IMG/VR virus record: IMGVR_UViG_3300046003_005505
Coordinates: 1 to 35,914 of that record
Strand: one strand, 5' to 3'
DNA: 35,914 nucleotides
Origin: a virus
This document shows positions 8,330 to 17,100 of the stretch, piece by piece. Position 1 is the stretch's first letter, and every line of letters starts with the position of its first letter. Both the position numbers and the translations under genes were made by a program. The notes under the pieces were generated by a model, which was given only the letters and a program-made list of their open reading frames with translations, was not told the DNA's origin and ran no database searches.

Positions 8330-9222
8330 GTAGAATATTAATTACAGGAGGTAATGGTATGGTTGGAAAACACCTACAAGAACTAATCCCAAATGGAATG
8401 TTTATTTCAAGTAAAGATGGAGACCTTACAAGTAATGAGTATGTTCAATGGATAATGTCTTCCTACACCCCCGATATAGTAGTTCATTTAGCAGCAAAAG
8501 TAGGAGGAATTAAGGATAATATTAATAACCCAGTAGATTATATTAATGATAATATTCTTATAAATACTAATGTATTAAAATATTCACATAAATATGGTGT
8601 TAAACGTTTTATAGGGATGTTAAGTACATGTGCATATCCAGATGTTGTTTCTAATTATCCTATGAAGGAAGAAGATTTATTATTAGGTTCTCCATCAAAA
8701 AGTAATATTGGATATGGTTATTCTAAAAGATGTTTATCGTTACAAATAGATGCATACAACCAACAATATGATACTTGTTATAATTATATAATTCCATGTA
8801 ATCTTTATAGTGAATATGATAATTTTGAAAATGAAAATAAGATGCATTTCATAACATCTCTTTTATATAAAATTAAAAATACAAAAGACAATCAAATTAA
8901 TTTATTTGGAGATGGAACACCACTACGACAATTTATGTATGCTGGAGATTTAGCTAGAATAATCAAAAGAACAATAGACGAGAATATAACAGATAGTTTT
9001 AATATAGCATACCCCGAAAATATGTCTATTGATGAAATGGCTAAAAGAACATTAAATGCACTTGGTAAACCTTACCAAATAGCATATTCCAACCCCAATT
9101 TAAACGGACAAATTAGAAAAGACGTTAGTATTGAAAAATTCAAAACCATATTCCCAGACTTTCAATTTACTTCTTTTGAAGAAGGTGTAAGAAAGGTATA
9201 TGATAAAATTAATCAACAATGA
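8326..9222 (+). CDS. GDP-L-fucose synthase-like SDR epimerase/reductase
   Basis: An extended short-chain dehydrogenase of 298 residues, close in pattern to GDP-fucose synthase (WcaG/Fcl), which turns GDP-4-keto-6-deoxymannose into GDP-L-fucose. Visible are the NAD(P) motif TGGNGMVG, HLAAKVGGI.DN, STCAYPD with PMKEEDLL.G, the catalytic GYGYSKR (Tyr-x3-Lys) and FGDGTPLRQFMYAGDLA. No GDP-mannose dehydratase is in the window, so the substrate would come from the host or another part of the genome. The next gene is GT10-like, which fits a fucose assignment. Start overlaps the upstream stop as ATGA. Confidence 0.8.
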   Translation: MSRILITGGNGMVGKHLQELIPNGMFISSKDGDLTSNEYVQWIMSSYTPDIVVHLAAKVGGIKDNINNPVDYINDNILINTNVLKYSHKYGVKRFIGMLSTCAYPDVVSNYPMKEEDLLLGSPSKSNIGYGYSKRCLSLQIDAYNQQYDTCYNYIIPCNLYSEYDNFENENKMHFITSLLYKIKNTKDNQINLFGDGTPLRQFMYAGDLARIIKRTIDENITDSFNIAYPENMSIDEMAKRTLNALGKPYQIAYSNPNLNGQIRKDVSIEKFKTIFPDFQFTSFEEGVRKVYDKINQQ

Positions 9223-10031
9223 AAATCAAATCAAATTTTTTTGAAGAGTCAGTTCTACGAGAAAAACTAAAACATTTAGAAAATATAGATTTTTCTTTGT
9301 TTGTAGAAGATATTCCTCAATCACAAGAAGATTTATCATCTATTAATATTATATCACTTCATGAACCTAATGAATATTTTGGAAAACATGATTGGGTAAT
9401 ACAAAACAAAGATTTATTTTCATCTATATTAACATGGGATGATAAAATATTAAATAATTGTGAAAATGCTATATTTCTTCCATTCGGTCATACTTGGTTT
9501 ACTCCTGACCAGTATGAAAAAAACCACAATAAAGAATTTAAAATAGCTCACTTGTGTGGGGATTTATTAAAGTCTCATAATCATCAAATGCGACATGAGA
9601 TTTTAGAACGAGAAAAAGAAATAAAAATCCCTACTAAATTCTATAAAACTATAGGGGATAGACATAATATAAGCAATGCTAAACAAGGGAAAGAAGAGGT
9701 ATTTAGTGATTCTATGTTTGGAGTAGCAATTGAGAATTTTTCTCACAGAGGATTTTTTACTGAAAAAATATTAGATTGTTTTTTACTTAAAACTATCCCA
9801 ATATATACTGGGTGTTCTAACATAGGTGATTTCTTTAACAAAGAAGGAATTATAGAATTTAAAAATGTAGATGATTTTATTTATATTTCTAATCAGTTAA
9901 CTGAAGATTTTTATGAGTCGAAAAAAGAAATCATTGAGGAGAATTGGGTTTTAGCAAAAAATTATGTATATTACGAACAAACCATAATAAATAAAATAAT
10001 CGAAATATTTGAATTTAATAAACTAATATAA
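9219..10031 (+). CDS. GT10-like fucosyltransferase
   Basis: A 270-residue protein whose C-terminal half matches the donor-binding domain of GT10 alpha-1,3/1,4-fucosyltransferases: FGVAIENFSHRGFFTEKILD at 167-186 with the TEK signature at 181-183, then KTIPIYTGCSNIGDFF at 191-206 and a trailing FKNVDDFIY. The N-terminal half is poorly conserved, as usual for the acceptor side. It overlaps the GDP-fucose-synthase-like gene by four bases, so donor synthesis and transfer are paired. Fucose or a related 6-deoxyhexose is the likely donor. Confidence 0.76.
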   Translation: MKIKSNFFEESVLREKLKHLENIDFSLFVEDIPQSQEDLSSINIISLHEPNEYFGKHDWVIQNKDLFSSILTWDDKILNNCENAIFLPFGHTWFTPDQYEKNHNKEFKIAHLCGDLLKSHNHQMRHEILEREKEIKIPTKFYKTIGDRHNISNAKQGKEEVFSDSMFGVAIENFSHRGFFTEKILDCFLLKTIPIYTGCSNIGDFFNKEGIIEFKNVDDFIYISNQLTEDFYESKKEIIEENWVLAKNYVYYEQTIINKIIEIFEFNKLI

Positions 10032-10033
10032 TA

Positions 10034-11374
10034 ATGGATAAAAAAGAAGAAATACTAAATCTGATTTCTCTCTATATAGAAGAGAAAAACAAAAACAAAA
10101 AGTGGACACCTGGAGAAGATTGGATACAATATTCTGGTCCATATTTTGACTCAAAAGAATATACTGCGGCTGTTGATTCATTACTTAGTGGTTGGTTAAT
10201 TTTAGGAGAAAAAGGTAGAGAATTTGAAAAGAAATTTTCTAGATTTTTAGGAAAAAATGATGGGATTTTAGTAAATTCAGGAAGCTCAGCTAATTTATTA
10301 ATGGTATCTTTATTAAAAACTAAACGAGGTGGTAAGTTACCTAAAGGAAGTAAGTTCATTACCCCAGTAGTTTGTTTTCCAACAACAATAAATCCAATAA
10401 TCCAATGTGGTTTTGAACCCGTATTTGTTGATGTTACATTACCTAGTTTAAATCTTGACTTAGATCAAGTAGAAAAATTACTTGAAAATGATGTAAATAA
10501 AGAAATCAAAGGTCTTATTTTTGCTCACGTATTAGGCAATCCACCAGATATGGATAGAATATTAGAAATCGTTAAAAAATATGATCTAATATTTCTAGAA
10601 GATTCTTGTGATGCATTGGGATCTACTTGGAATGATAAACCATTAGGATCATTTGGGGATGTATCAACTTGTTCTTTCTTTCCTGCTCATCATATGACTA
10701 TGGGAGAGGGGGGATTTGTAGCTGTAAATAATGCAAGACATAGAATGGCTTTGGCTTCATTGAGAGATTGGGGGAGAGCATGTTATTGCAATAGTGCAAA
10801 ACCAGGAAATATTATTGGAGGAACAGCGTGTGGTAATAGATTAAGTAACTGGTTTAAAGGACAAGATAATGTAATTTATGATCACAGATTTGTATTTGAA
10901 GAAATAGGTTTTAATTTAAAACCAACTGAAATGCAGGCAGCAATGGGATTAGTTCAATTAGATAAATTAGATGAAATGCATTCTAAAAGAAAGCTAAATT
11001 TCAAAAGAATGTATAATATATTCAAAAAATATGAACAGTGGATTTACTTACCAGAAACATTACCACAAGCCGATCCTTCATGGTTTGGATTTCTAATCAC
11101 TTTAAAAGATAATTGTATTTTTGAAAAGAATGACTTAGTAGAATATTTAGAAAACGCCAAAATCCAAACAAGATCATACTTTACAGGCAATGCTTTATTC
11201 CATCCTGCATACGAGGAATTAGCAGCTAATTATGAAAACCCAAAAGAACAATTCCCAATAGCTACTAAATCAAGTAAAGATACATTTTTTATGGGAGTAT
11301 ATCCAGGTTTAACCGAAGAACAATTAGATTATATTGAAGTAGTAGTTGATAGATTTTTTCAAAACTTAAAATAA
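10034..11374 (+). CDS. rfbH: NDP-sugar 3-dehydrase, RfbH/AscC (E1)-like, PMP and 2Fe-2S
   Basis: A 446-residue DegT-fold enzyme of the RfbH/E1 branch, which removes the C3 hydroxyl of a 4-keto-6-deoxy NDP-sugar on the way to 3,6-dideoxyhexoses. The usual PLP lysine is replaced by histidine in SFFPAHHMTMGEGG (His219-His220), as in E1, so it should use PMP without a Schiff base. The 2Fe-2S ligands are present: Cys192 (EDSCDALGS), Cys250 and Cys252 (GRACYC), with exactly 57 residues between the first two as in E1. The fourth, Cys266, comes after 13 residues rather than 7. No E3 reductase (RfbI/AscD) gene is in the window. Sequence evidence for the subfamily is strong; the exact sugar is unknown. 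Confidence 0.88.
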   Translation: MDKKEEILNLISLYIEEKNKNKKWTPGEDWIQYSGPYFDSKEYTAAVDSLLSGWLILGEKGREFEKKFSRFLGKNDGILVNSGSSANLLMVSLLKTKRGGKLPKGSKFITPVVCFPTTINPIIQCGFEPVFVDVTLPSLNLDLDQVEKLLENDVNKEIKGLIFAHVLGNPPDMDRILEIVKKYDLIFLEDSCDALGSTWNDKPLGSFGDVSTCSFFPAHHMTMGEGGFVAVNNARHRMALASLRDWGRACYCNSAKPGNIIGGTACGNRLSNWFKGQDNVIYDHRFVFEEIGFNLKPTEMQAAMGLVQLDKLDEMHSKRKLNFKRMYNIFKKYEQWIYLPETLPQADPSWFGFLITLKDNCIFEKNDLVEYLENAKIQTRSYFTGNALFHPAYEELAANYENPKEQFPIATKSSKDTFFMGVYPGLTEEQLDYIEVVVDRFFQNLK

Positions 11375-11376
11375 AT

Positions 11377-12321
11377 ATGAAAATATTATTAGCGGGTGGT
11401 TGTGGGTATGTAGGTACTCAATTAACAAAAACACTTAAAGAAAAAAATCATGATGTAATAATAGTTGACCTAGAATGGTTTGGTAATCATACTAATCAAC
11501 AAGTAATACACAAAAATATATTTGATTTAACTGTTGATGAATTAGTAGGATTTGATTGTGTTGTTTTCATAGCAGGATTATCTAATGATCCTATGGCTGA
11601 TTTTTCACCATCTGAAAATTTTATCCAAAATTCGGCATGCCCATCTTATTTATCTTATATAGCTAAAAAAGCTGGAATAAAGAAATTTATATACGCTAGT
11701 AGTTGTTCTGTGTATGGATATTCAGATGATCGTTTTTCAACAGAAGAAGATCCTACATTTACTCAACATCCATATGGTATTTCTAAATTACAAGGAGAAA
11801 GAGGCGTATTACAAATAGCTGATGATAATTTTAAAGTAATAGCCTTAAGAAAAGGAACAGTATGTGGGTATTCTCCTAGAATGAGATTAGATTTAGTTTT
11901 AAATACTATGTTTAAACATGCTATAACTACATCTACTATTACTGTTAATAATCCTGAAATTTGGAGACCCATTCTATCGATTCAAGATGCAGTTCAAGCA
12001 TATACCAATGCCATTGAAATGGATATTCCATCAGGAACATATAACGTATTCTCAGATAATTATCAAATAAAAGATTTAGCATTAATTGTTAAAAACAAAA
12101 TAGAAAAAACATATCCTGATAAACAAATAGCCATAAATAGTCTTAATATACATGATGTTAGAAATTATAAAGTAAGTTTGGAGAAGGCAAAAAAGTGTCT
12201 TAAATTCAACCCACAATATAAAGTCAAAGAAATTATAAATGACTTAATAAATAATTATAATAATTTTTCTGATTTTGATAATGATCTATACTATAATATA
12301 AATACCTTTAAAAAAATATGA
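11377..12321 (+). CDS. NAD-dependent epimerase/dehydratase (extended SDR)
   Basis: A 314-residue extended SDR acting on a nucleotide sugar. The cofactor motif is GGCGYVGTQL at the N-terminus, followed by the acidic VDLEWFG that favours NAD(H). VFIAGLSNDPM, YASSCSVYGYS with the catalytic Ser, and HPYGISKLQGE with Tyr-x3-Lys follow. It starts two bases after the 3-dehydrase and could reduce or epimerise its 4-keto product, a guess from position. A plain epimerase is equally possible. Confidence 0.82.
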   Translation: MKILLAGGCGYVGTQLTKTLKEKNHDVIIVDLEWFGNHTNQQVIHKNIFDLTVDELVGFDCVVFIAGLSNDPMADFSPSENFIQNSACPSYLSYIAKKAGIKKFIYASSCSVYGYSDDRFSTEEDPTFTQHPYGISKLQGERGVLQIADDNFKVIALRKGTVCGYSPRMRLDLVLNTMFKHAITTSTITVNNPEIWRPILSIQDAVQAYTNAIEMDIPSGTYNVFSDNYQIKDLALIVKNKIEKTYPDKQIAINSLNIHDVRNYKVSLEKAKKCLKFNPQYKVKEIINDLINNYNNFSDFDNDLYYNINTFKKI

Positions 12322-12629
12322 TAATATACATTGATATAGATGAGACGATATGCAAAAGTCCTAATGTACCTGATTATAATACTAGTAAACCTATTAAAAA
12401 AAATATAGCTAAAGCAAATAAATTATACGACCAAGGCCATACTATAGTTTATTGGACTGCTAGAGGAACTAAAACAGGGATTGACTGGACTAATGTAACT
12501 AAATTACAATTTAAAGAATGGGATGTAAAATACCATGATTTAAAATTTGGAAAACCCTCATATGACCTATTCATAGATGATAAAAATATGAATACCAAAG
12601 ATTGGGGTTCAGATATTAAATTAAAATAA
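12318..12629 (+). CDS. Small HAD-family phosphatase
   Basis: A 103-residue capless HAD hydrolase similar to small phosphatases in capsule loci. Motif I is IYIDIDETIC with the nucleophile Asp pair, motif II is VYWTARG, a lysine lies in FGKPSYDLF, and motif IV is FIDDKN. It overlaps the preceding SDR by four bases (ATGA) and is followed by the NeuB-like gene, so a role in dephosphorylating a sugar-phosphate intermediate is plausible. The substrate is unknown. Confidence 0.8.
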   Translation: MIIYIDIDETICKSPNVPDYNTSKPIKKNIAKANKLYDQGHTIVYWTARGTKTGIDWTNVTKLQFKEWDVKYHDLKFGKPSYDLFIDDKNMNTKDWGSDIKLK

Positions 12630-12635
12630 AATATT

Positions 12636-13712
12636 ATGAGTAATAAAATTTTTAAAAATCTGTTTGTATTAGAGTTAGCTAACAACCACTGGGGTTCTTT
12701 AAGCAGAGGAAAACAAATTGTAAGAGAATTTGCTAAGGTTGTTAAGGAGAATAAAATTAAAGCCGCCATTAAACTACAGTTTAGGGATGTGGATAACTTT
12801 ATTCATAAAGATTTTAAACAAGAAGGCAAAGATACAGAATTGGCTGCTTTACCTAAGCGTACTAGATATATTCAAAAGACTTTTAAAACAAAATTAACAT
12901 ATGATGAATTTAAGGAGTTGATTGATTATATTAAAAAACATGATTGTATCCCAATGTCAACTCCATTTGATGAAAAATCAGTTGATTGGTGTGTACAAAT
13001 GGATTTATCTATTATTAAAATAGCTAGTTCAGATATCAATGACTGGTTATTACTAAATAAAATAGCTAGTACTAAAAAGCCTGTAATTATATCTACAGGT
13101 GGCGCTAATGATAAACAAATTGATGACGTTATAAAGTTCTTTACTAACCGTAATATACCTATAGCTGTTAATCATTGTGTGTCAAAATATCCAAGTGAAG
13201 ATAATGAATTAGAATTAGATCAGATTGATTATCTAAAGTTAAAATATCCAGATTTAGTTATTGGTTTATCTACACATGAATATCATGATTGGCATTCTTC
13301 AATGTATATTTCATATGCTAAAGGAGTTAGAACTTGGGAAAGACACATTGACATCCCTTATCCAGCAGGTCATGAGCAAAAAGAAGTATCAAATTATTGT
13401 TCATTACCTAGTCAAGTAGATGAATGGTTTAAAGCTTTTAATAAAGCTAAAATTATGTGTGGTACATCATTAAATGAAAGAAGAGTTATTGATGAAAAAG
13501 AATCTAAGTATTTAGAATCACTTCATAGAGGTCTTTATTTAAAACAAGACTTAGCTAAAGGTACAAAAATAACTATAGAACATTTATATAGTGCTATTCC
13601 TTATCAAAAAGAAATAAAACATATTACCTCTAGAGAATACTTTGATAGTGATTTTATCTTAAATAAAGATTTAAAGAAAGATGCACCTTTAACTAAAAAC
13701 GATATCATTTAA
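12636..13712 (+). CDS. neuB: NeuB-like nonulosonic acid synthase with SAF domain
   Basis: A 358-residue enzyme of the sialic-acid synthase family, which condenses phosphoenolpyruvate with an amino sugar to a nine-carbon acid. The TIM-barrel part starts with FVLELANNHWGSLSRGKQIV and includes AIKLQFRDVD, IPMSTPFDEKSVDW, IIKIASSDINDW, VIISTGGAN, VNHCVSKYPS and IGLSTHEYH. A C-terminal SAF domain (LHRGLYLKQDLAKGTKIT to TKNDII) follows from about residue 295. Length matches the family (about 345). No CMP-nonulosonate synthetase (NeuA) was found nearby. The gene stop overlaps the next start as TAATG. Confidence 0.88.
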   Translation: MSNKIFKNLFVLELANNHWGSLSRGKQIVREFAKVVKENKIKAAIKLQFRDVDNFIHKDFKQEGKDTELAALPKRTRYIQKTFKTKLTYDEFKELIDYIKKHDCIPMSTPFDEKSVDWCVQMDLSIIKIASSDINDWLLLNKIASTKKPVIISTGGANDKQIDDVIKFFTNRNIPIAVNHCVSKYPSEDNELELDQIDYLKLKYPDLVIGLSTHEYHDWHSSMYISYAKGVRTWERHIDIPYPAGHEQKEVSNYCSLPSQVDEWFKAFNKAKIMCGTSLNERRVIDEKESKYLESLHRGLYLKQDLAKGTKITIEHLYSAIPYQKEIKHITSREYFDSDFILNKDLKKDAPLTKNDII

Positions 13713-15448
13713 TGAAAGTTTCGGACATTATTATAAATTTTCTAGAAGAAAAAGGAATTAATACAGTCTTCACCATATCAGGTGGAGGCTGCATTCATTT
13801 AGTAGATTCTTTACGTAAATCTAATATGGATGTTATTTGCCCACACCATGAGCAAGCAGCATTAATGGCTAGTGAAGGATATTATAGAATGACCAATAAA
13901 ATGGCTGCTAATATTGTAACCACAGGTCCTGGAGGTACAAATACCATAACAGGTTTACTTGGTTTATGGTTAGATAGCATACCCTCTATTATTATTTCAG
14001 GACAAGCACCTTCTAATCAATTATCTAAAGGAACAGGATGTAGACAAATAGGTGATCAAGAATTTGATATTATTAGTATAGTTAAACCTATGACTAAGTA
14101 TGCTAAGATGATTACTAATGCCAATTCTATATCTAGTGAATTAGAAAAAGCTTATCAAATGGCTTTAGAAGGTAGACCTGGTCCAGTTTGGTTAGACATA
14201 CCTTTAGATATACAAGGTGCTAATGTAGATAAAGATAACCAATTAAGTACATTTTACCCTACTCCAAACTATGACTGTCCAAAACAAGGTTTAGAGCGTT
14301 TCAAAGAAATACTTGAACAGTCTAAAAAACCATTAATTGTAGTAGGTAGTGGGATTAGATTATCTAACACTTATAATGAATTAAATACATTCCTAACTAA
14401 AACAGGAATCCCAGTAGTAACAGGACCTCACTCAGGTGTTGATGCTGTTGATAATACTTTAGAATATTATAGTGGTAGAATTGGTATCTTAGGCCAGTTA
14501 ACATCAAATAAAATAGTTCAAGAAGCTGATTTAATTATATCATTAGGTAGTAGATTACCTGTTAAAATGACAGGTTATAATATTCCTGAATTTTCTCCTA
14601 ATTCAAAGAAAATATTTGTAGATATTGATGAGTTTGAAGTTAAAAAACATAAATTCAATGTTGATTTAGCTATTATAACTGATCTTAAAAATTTCTTCTC
14701 TGGTATTAGTGATACGAATTATACTTTAGATATATCTGAATGGCAATCATTTGTTCGTGAAACTAGAGTAATACAACAGTATTATTATCCAAAACATGAG
14801 CAATTAAAGGAATATGCTAGTTTCTATTACTTAATAAGTAAAGCATCTAAAATATTTAAAAATACTCCTATAGTCACTAGTAATGGTACAGCTCACGTTA
14901 TAACGTTACAAACATACCAACTAAATAAAGACCAAAGATTATTTACAAACGTTGGTTGTGCTAGTATGGGTTATGGATTACCAGCAGCAATAGGTGCTTG
15001 TATAGGTAATAATAAACAAGACGTAATATGTGTAGAGGGAGATGGTAGTATAATGATGAATTTACAAGAACTTGAAACTATAAGAGGTTACAAGTTACCT
15101 GTAAAAACAATCTTAATTAATAATGATGGTTATTTATCAATTAAATTATCTCAAGAGGCATTCTTTAAAGGAATGGAATTTGCTAGTAGTCCATCTACAG
15201 GAGTTACAATACCTTCATTTAAGAAAATAGCAGATGCCTTTGAAATACCTTATATGAGTATAAAAAATAATAGTGAAATAGAAACCGTGTTACAAGATAT
15301 GATGAACCATAAAGGGCCTTGTATTGTAGAAATATTTACACATCCTAAAGAAAGACATGAACCTAAAGTAACTCATAAAGGGGTAGATGAAAACGGAAAA
15401 ATAATTCCAGGAACATTAACAGATATGTTTATATCAGACACATTTTAA
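13712..15448 (+). CDS. ThDP-dependent acetolactate-synthase-like enzyme
   Basis: A 578-residue three-domain thiamine-diphosphate enzyme. The N-terminal Pyr domain holds the activating Glu47 in PHHEQAALMASEGYYR and TTGPGGTN. The central domain (about 190-340) has the YYSGRIGILGQLTSN and ISLGSRL pattern of the FAD-binding acetolactate-synthase group. The C-terminal PP domain carries the metal motif GDGS at 443-446 with NND at 470-472. It lies in the precursor block after NeuB and before an SDR. ALS homologues such as YerE add a two-carbon unit to a keto sugar, and IolD acts on a cyclitol-derived dione; either precedent is more apt here than valine synthesis. The reaction is inferred only. Confidence 0.86.
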   Translation: MKVSDIIINFLEEKGINTVFTISGGGCIHLVDSLRKSNMDVICPHHEQAALMASEGYYRMTNKMAANIVTTGPGGTNTITGLLGLWLDSIPSIIISGQAPSNQLSKGTGCRQIGDQEFDIISIVKPMTKYAKMITNANSISSELEKAYQMALEGRPGPVWLDIPLDIQGANVDKDNQLSTFYPTPNYDCPKQGLERFKEILEQSKKPLIVVGSGIRLSNTYNELNTFLTKTGIPVVTGPHSGVDAVDNTLEYYSGRIGILGQLTSNKIVQEADLIISLGSRLPVKMTGYNIPEFSPNSKKIFVDIDEFEVKKHKFNVDLAIITDLKNFFSGISDTNYTLDISEWQSFVRETRVIQQYYYPKHEQLKEYASFYYLISKASKIFKNTPIVTSNGTAHVITLQTYQLNKDQRLFTNVGCASMGYGLPAAIGACIGNNKQDVICVEGDGSIMMNLQELETIRGYKLPVKTILINNDGYLSIKLSQEAFFKGMEFASSPSTGVTIPSFKKIADAFEIPYMSIKNNSEIETVLQDMMNHKGPCIVEIFTHPKERHEPKVTHKGVDENGKIIPGTLTDMFISDTF

Positions 15449-15451
15449 TAT

Positions 15452-16078
15452 ATGATTATATTTTTAACAGGAGGTAGAGGTGGAATTGGTTCTACTATTA
15501 GTAAAGCTTTAAAACAAGCAGGTATAAATGTTATTGAACCAACTTCAAAAGAATTAGATTTAAATAGTAATTTTAAAGTTAACTACAAAGTAGAAGGCTT
15601 TATCCACTGCGCGGGTGTTAATAATATAAAGAGACACAGCGATGTAACCTCAGAAGAATTTACTAATTTATTTAACATAAACACATTTAGCTTTATAAAA
15701 TTGTGTGGGCAACTTAAGTTCACTCCAGGAAGTAATATTATTGCTATTGGTTCTCTATATGCTACTAATACTAAAGAAAATCGTATCCAATATGCTATGT
15801 CTAAACACGCTATGTATGGTGCTGTAAAAACATTAGCATTAGAAAAATCATCAGAAGGTATTAAAGTGAATATGGTTTCTCCAGGATTTGTAGATACTGA
15901 AATGACTAGAAAAAATAATTCTAGTGATCGACTTAATTATTTAGAAAAAAACATACCCCTTGGATTAACAGATGCTTGGGAAATTGCTAATTTGTGTGTA
16001 TATTTAATTAAAAATAATAGAGCAATCACGGGTCAAAATATATTAGTTGATGGTGGTGCTAGTTTAAAAGGAATATAA
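15452..16078 (+). CDS. Classical SDR oxidoreductase
   Basis: A 208-residue short-chain dehydrogenase similar to 3-oxoacyl-ACP reductases. The cofactor motif is TGGRGGIGS at 6-14, followed by HCAGVNN, the catalytic Ser in IAIGSLYAT, Tyr-x3-Lys in YAMSKHAMYGAVKTLALE, and the closing ITGQNILVDGGASL. It is short for the family (usually 240-250) because the alpha-beta units after the first strand are compact. It stands between the ThDP enzyme and the cyclase and probably reduces or oxidises their sugar or cyclitol intermediate. Confidence 0.83.
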   Translation: MIIFLTGGRGGIGSTISKALKQAGINVIEPTSKELDLNSNFKVNYKVEGFIHCAGVNNIKRHSDVTSEEFTNLFNINTFSFIKLCGQLKFTPGSNIIAIGSLYATNTKENRIQYAMSKHAMYGAVKTLALEKSSEGIKVNMVSPGFVDTEMTRKNNSSDRLNYLEKNIPLGLTDAWEIANLCVYLIKNNRAITGQNILVDGGASLKGI

Positions 16079-17100
16079 TGAATACATTTACAATACAAAA
16101 TACACCGTTTACAATTTCAACAGAAATTAAGAACAACATTTTAATCAAATCACATCCAAAAGATTATCAAGTAACATTTGAAAAATTTACAAATATATTT
16201 ACTGATAATCAGGTTGTATTAGTAGATAAAAATGTTCAATCATTATACAATGTACAACATTCTAAAATGATTGTAATAGAGGCTACTGAATTAGATAAAT
16301 CAATAGAAACTGTACTTTATATTTGTGAGAAATTATTAAGATTTAATTTTGATAAAGGCTGTACCTTAGTTGTTATTGGGGGTGGTATTATACAAGATCT
16401 AGGAGCATTTACAGCAAAAATATTTAAAAGGGGAATTAATTGGGTATATTATCCAACAACATTATTATCACAATGTGATAGTTGTATTGGTGGTAAAACT
16501 GCTCTTAATTTTAAACAATATAAAAATCAATTAGCACTATTTTCAGCCCCTCAAAAGGTAATTATAGATACTAATTTTTTAAAAACACTAAAACCAGAAG
16601 ACATAATTTCAGGTTATGGTGAAATTATTAAATTATATTTAGTAGGTGGCCAGTATTATGTAGATAATATTGATAAGTTTGATTTTGATACAGCAATTTA
16701 TCATTCATTATCAATTAAGAAAGCAGTTGTTGATGCTGATGAGTTTGAGATATTAGAAAGAAAATCACTTAACTACGGACACTCATTTGGTCATGTAATA
16801 GAACCACTTGTAAATTATAAGATTCCTCATGGTGAGGCTGTAATGTTAGGAATTGAAATTATAAATCAATTATTTACTAAATCAGAGGCTATAAGCAACA
16901 TAGTATCAAAATATACTAGCTTAGAAAAAATTAAAAATATAGACATCGATAAATTAATATCAGGTTTAAAAACAGATAAAAAAGTAACTAATGGTATTAT
17001 ATCATTAGTAGTAGTCCCTGAACCAGGTAAAACTATATTTGTTGATCAAGTTATTGATGAAGAATTATATAAAAAGATTTATGAAATATTTACTAATTGA
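16078..17100 (+). CDS. Dehydroquinate-synthase-like sugar phosphate cyclase
   Basis: A 340-residue protein of the sugar-phosphate-cyclase superfamily that includes AroB, DOI synthase and EEVS. NAD-binding VVIGGGIIQDLGAF is at 98-111, then YPTTLLSQCDSCIGGKTALN at 125-144. Zinc ligands are Glu182 (GYGEIIK), His235 (NYGHSFGH) and His251 (IPHGEAV), with Arg228, Asn232 and His239 conserved. The substrate loop reads KNQLALFSAP where AroB has KN..G.FYQP. No other shikimate gene is present and neighbours are sugar enzymes, including an FGGY-like kinase that overlaps it. It may therefore cyclise a sugar phosphate other than DAHP, which is inference. Confidence 0.85.
   Translation: MNTFTIQNTPFTISTEIKNNILIKSHPKDYQVTFEKFTNIFTDNQVVLVDKNVQSLYNVQHSKMIVIEATELDKSIETVLYICEKLLRFNFDKGCTLVVIGGGIIQDLGAFTAKIFKRGINWVYYPTTLLSQCDSCIGGKTALNFKQYKNQLALFSAPQKVIIDTNFLKTLKPEDIISGYGEIIKLYLVGGQYYVDNIDKFDFDTAIYHSLSIKKAVVDADEFEILERKSLNYGHSFGHVIEPLVNYKIPHGEAVMLGIEIINQLFTKSEAISNIVSKYTSLEKIKNIDIDKLISGLKTDKKVTNGIISLVVVPEPGKTIFVDQVIDEELYKKIYEIFTN

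Noticed and set aside
13712-15448. Branched-chain amino-acid acetolactate synthase (ilvB)
   Set aside because: No small regulatory subunit or other ilv gene is present and the gene lies inside a sugar pathway block.
16078-17100. Shikimate-pathway aroB carried by the phage
   Set aside because: No other shikimate gene is nearby, the substrate loop differs from AroB, and all neighbours are sugar enzymes; kept as a cyclase of unknown substrate.
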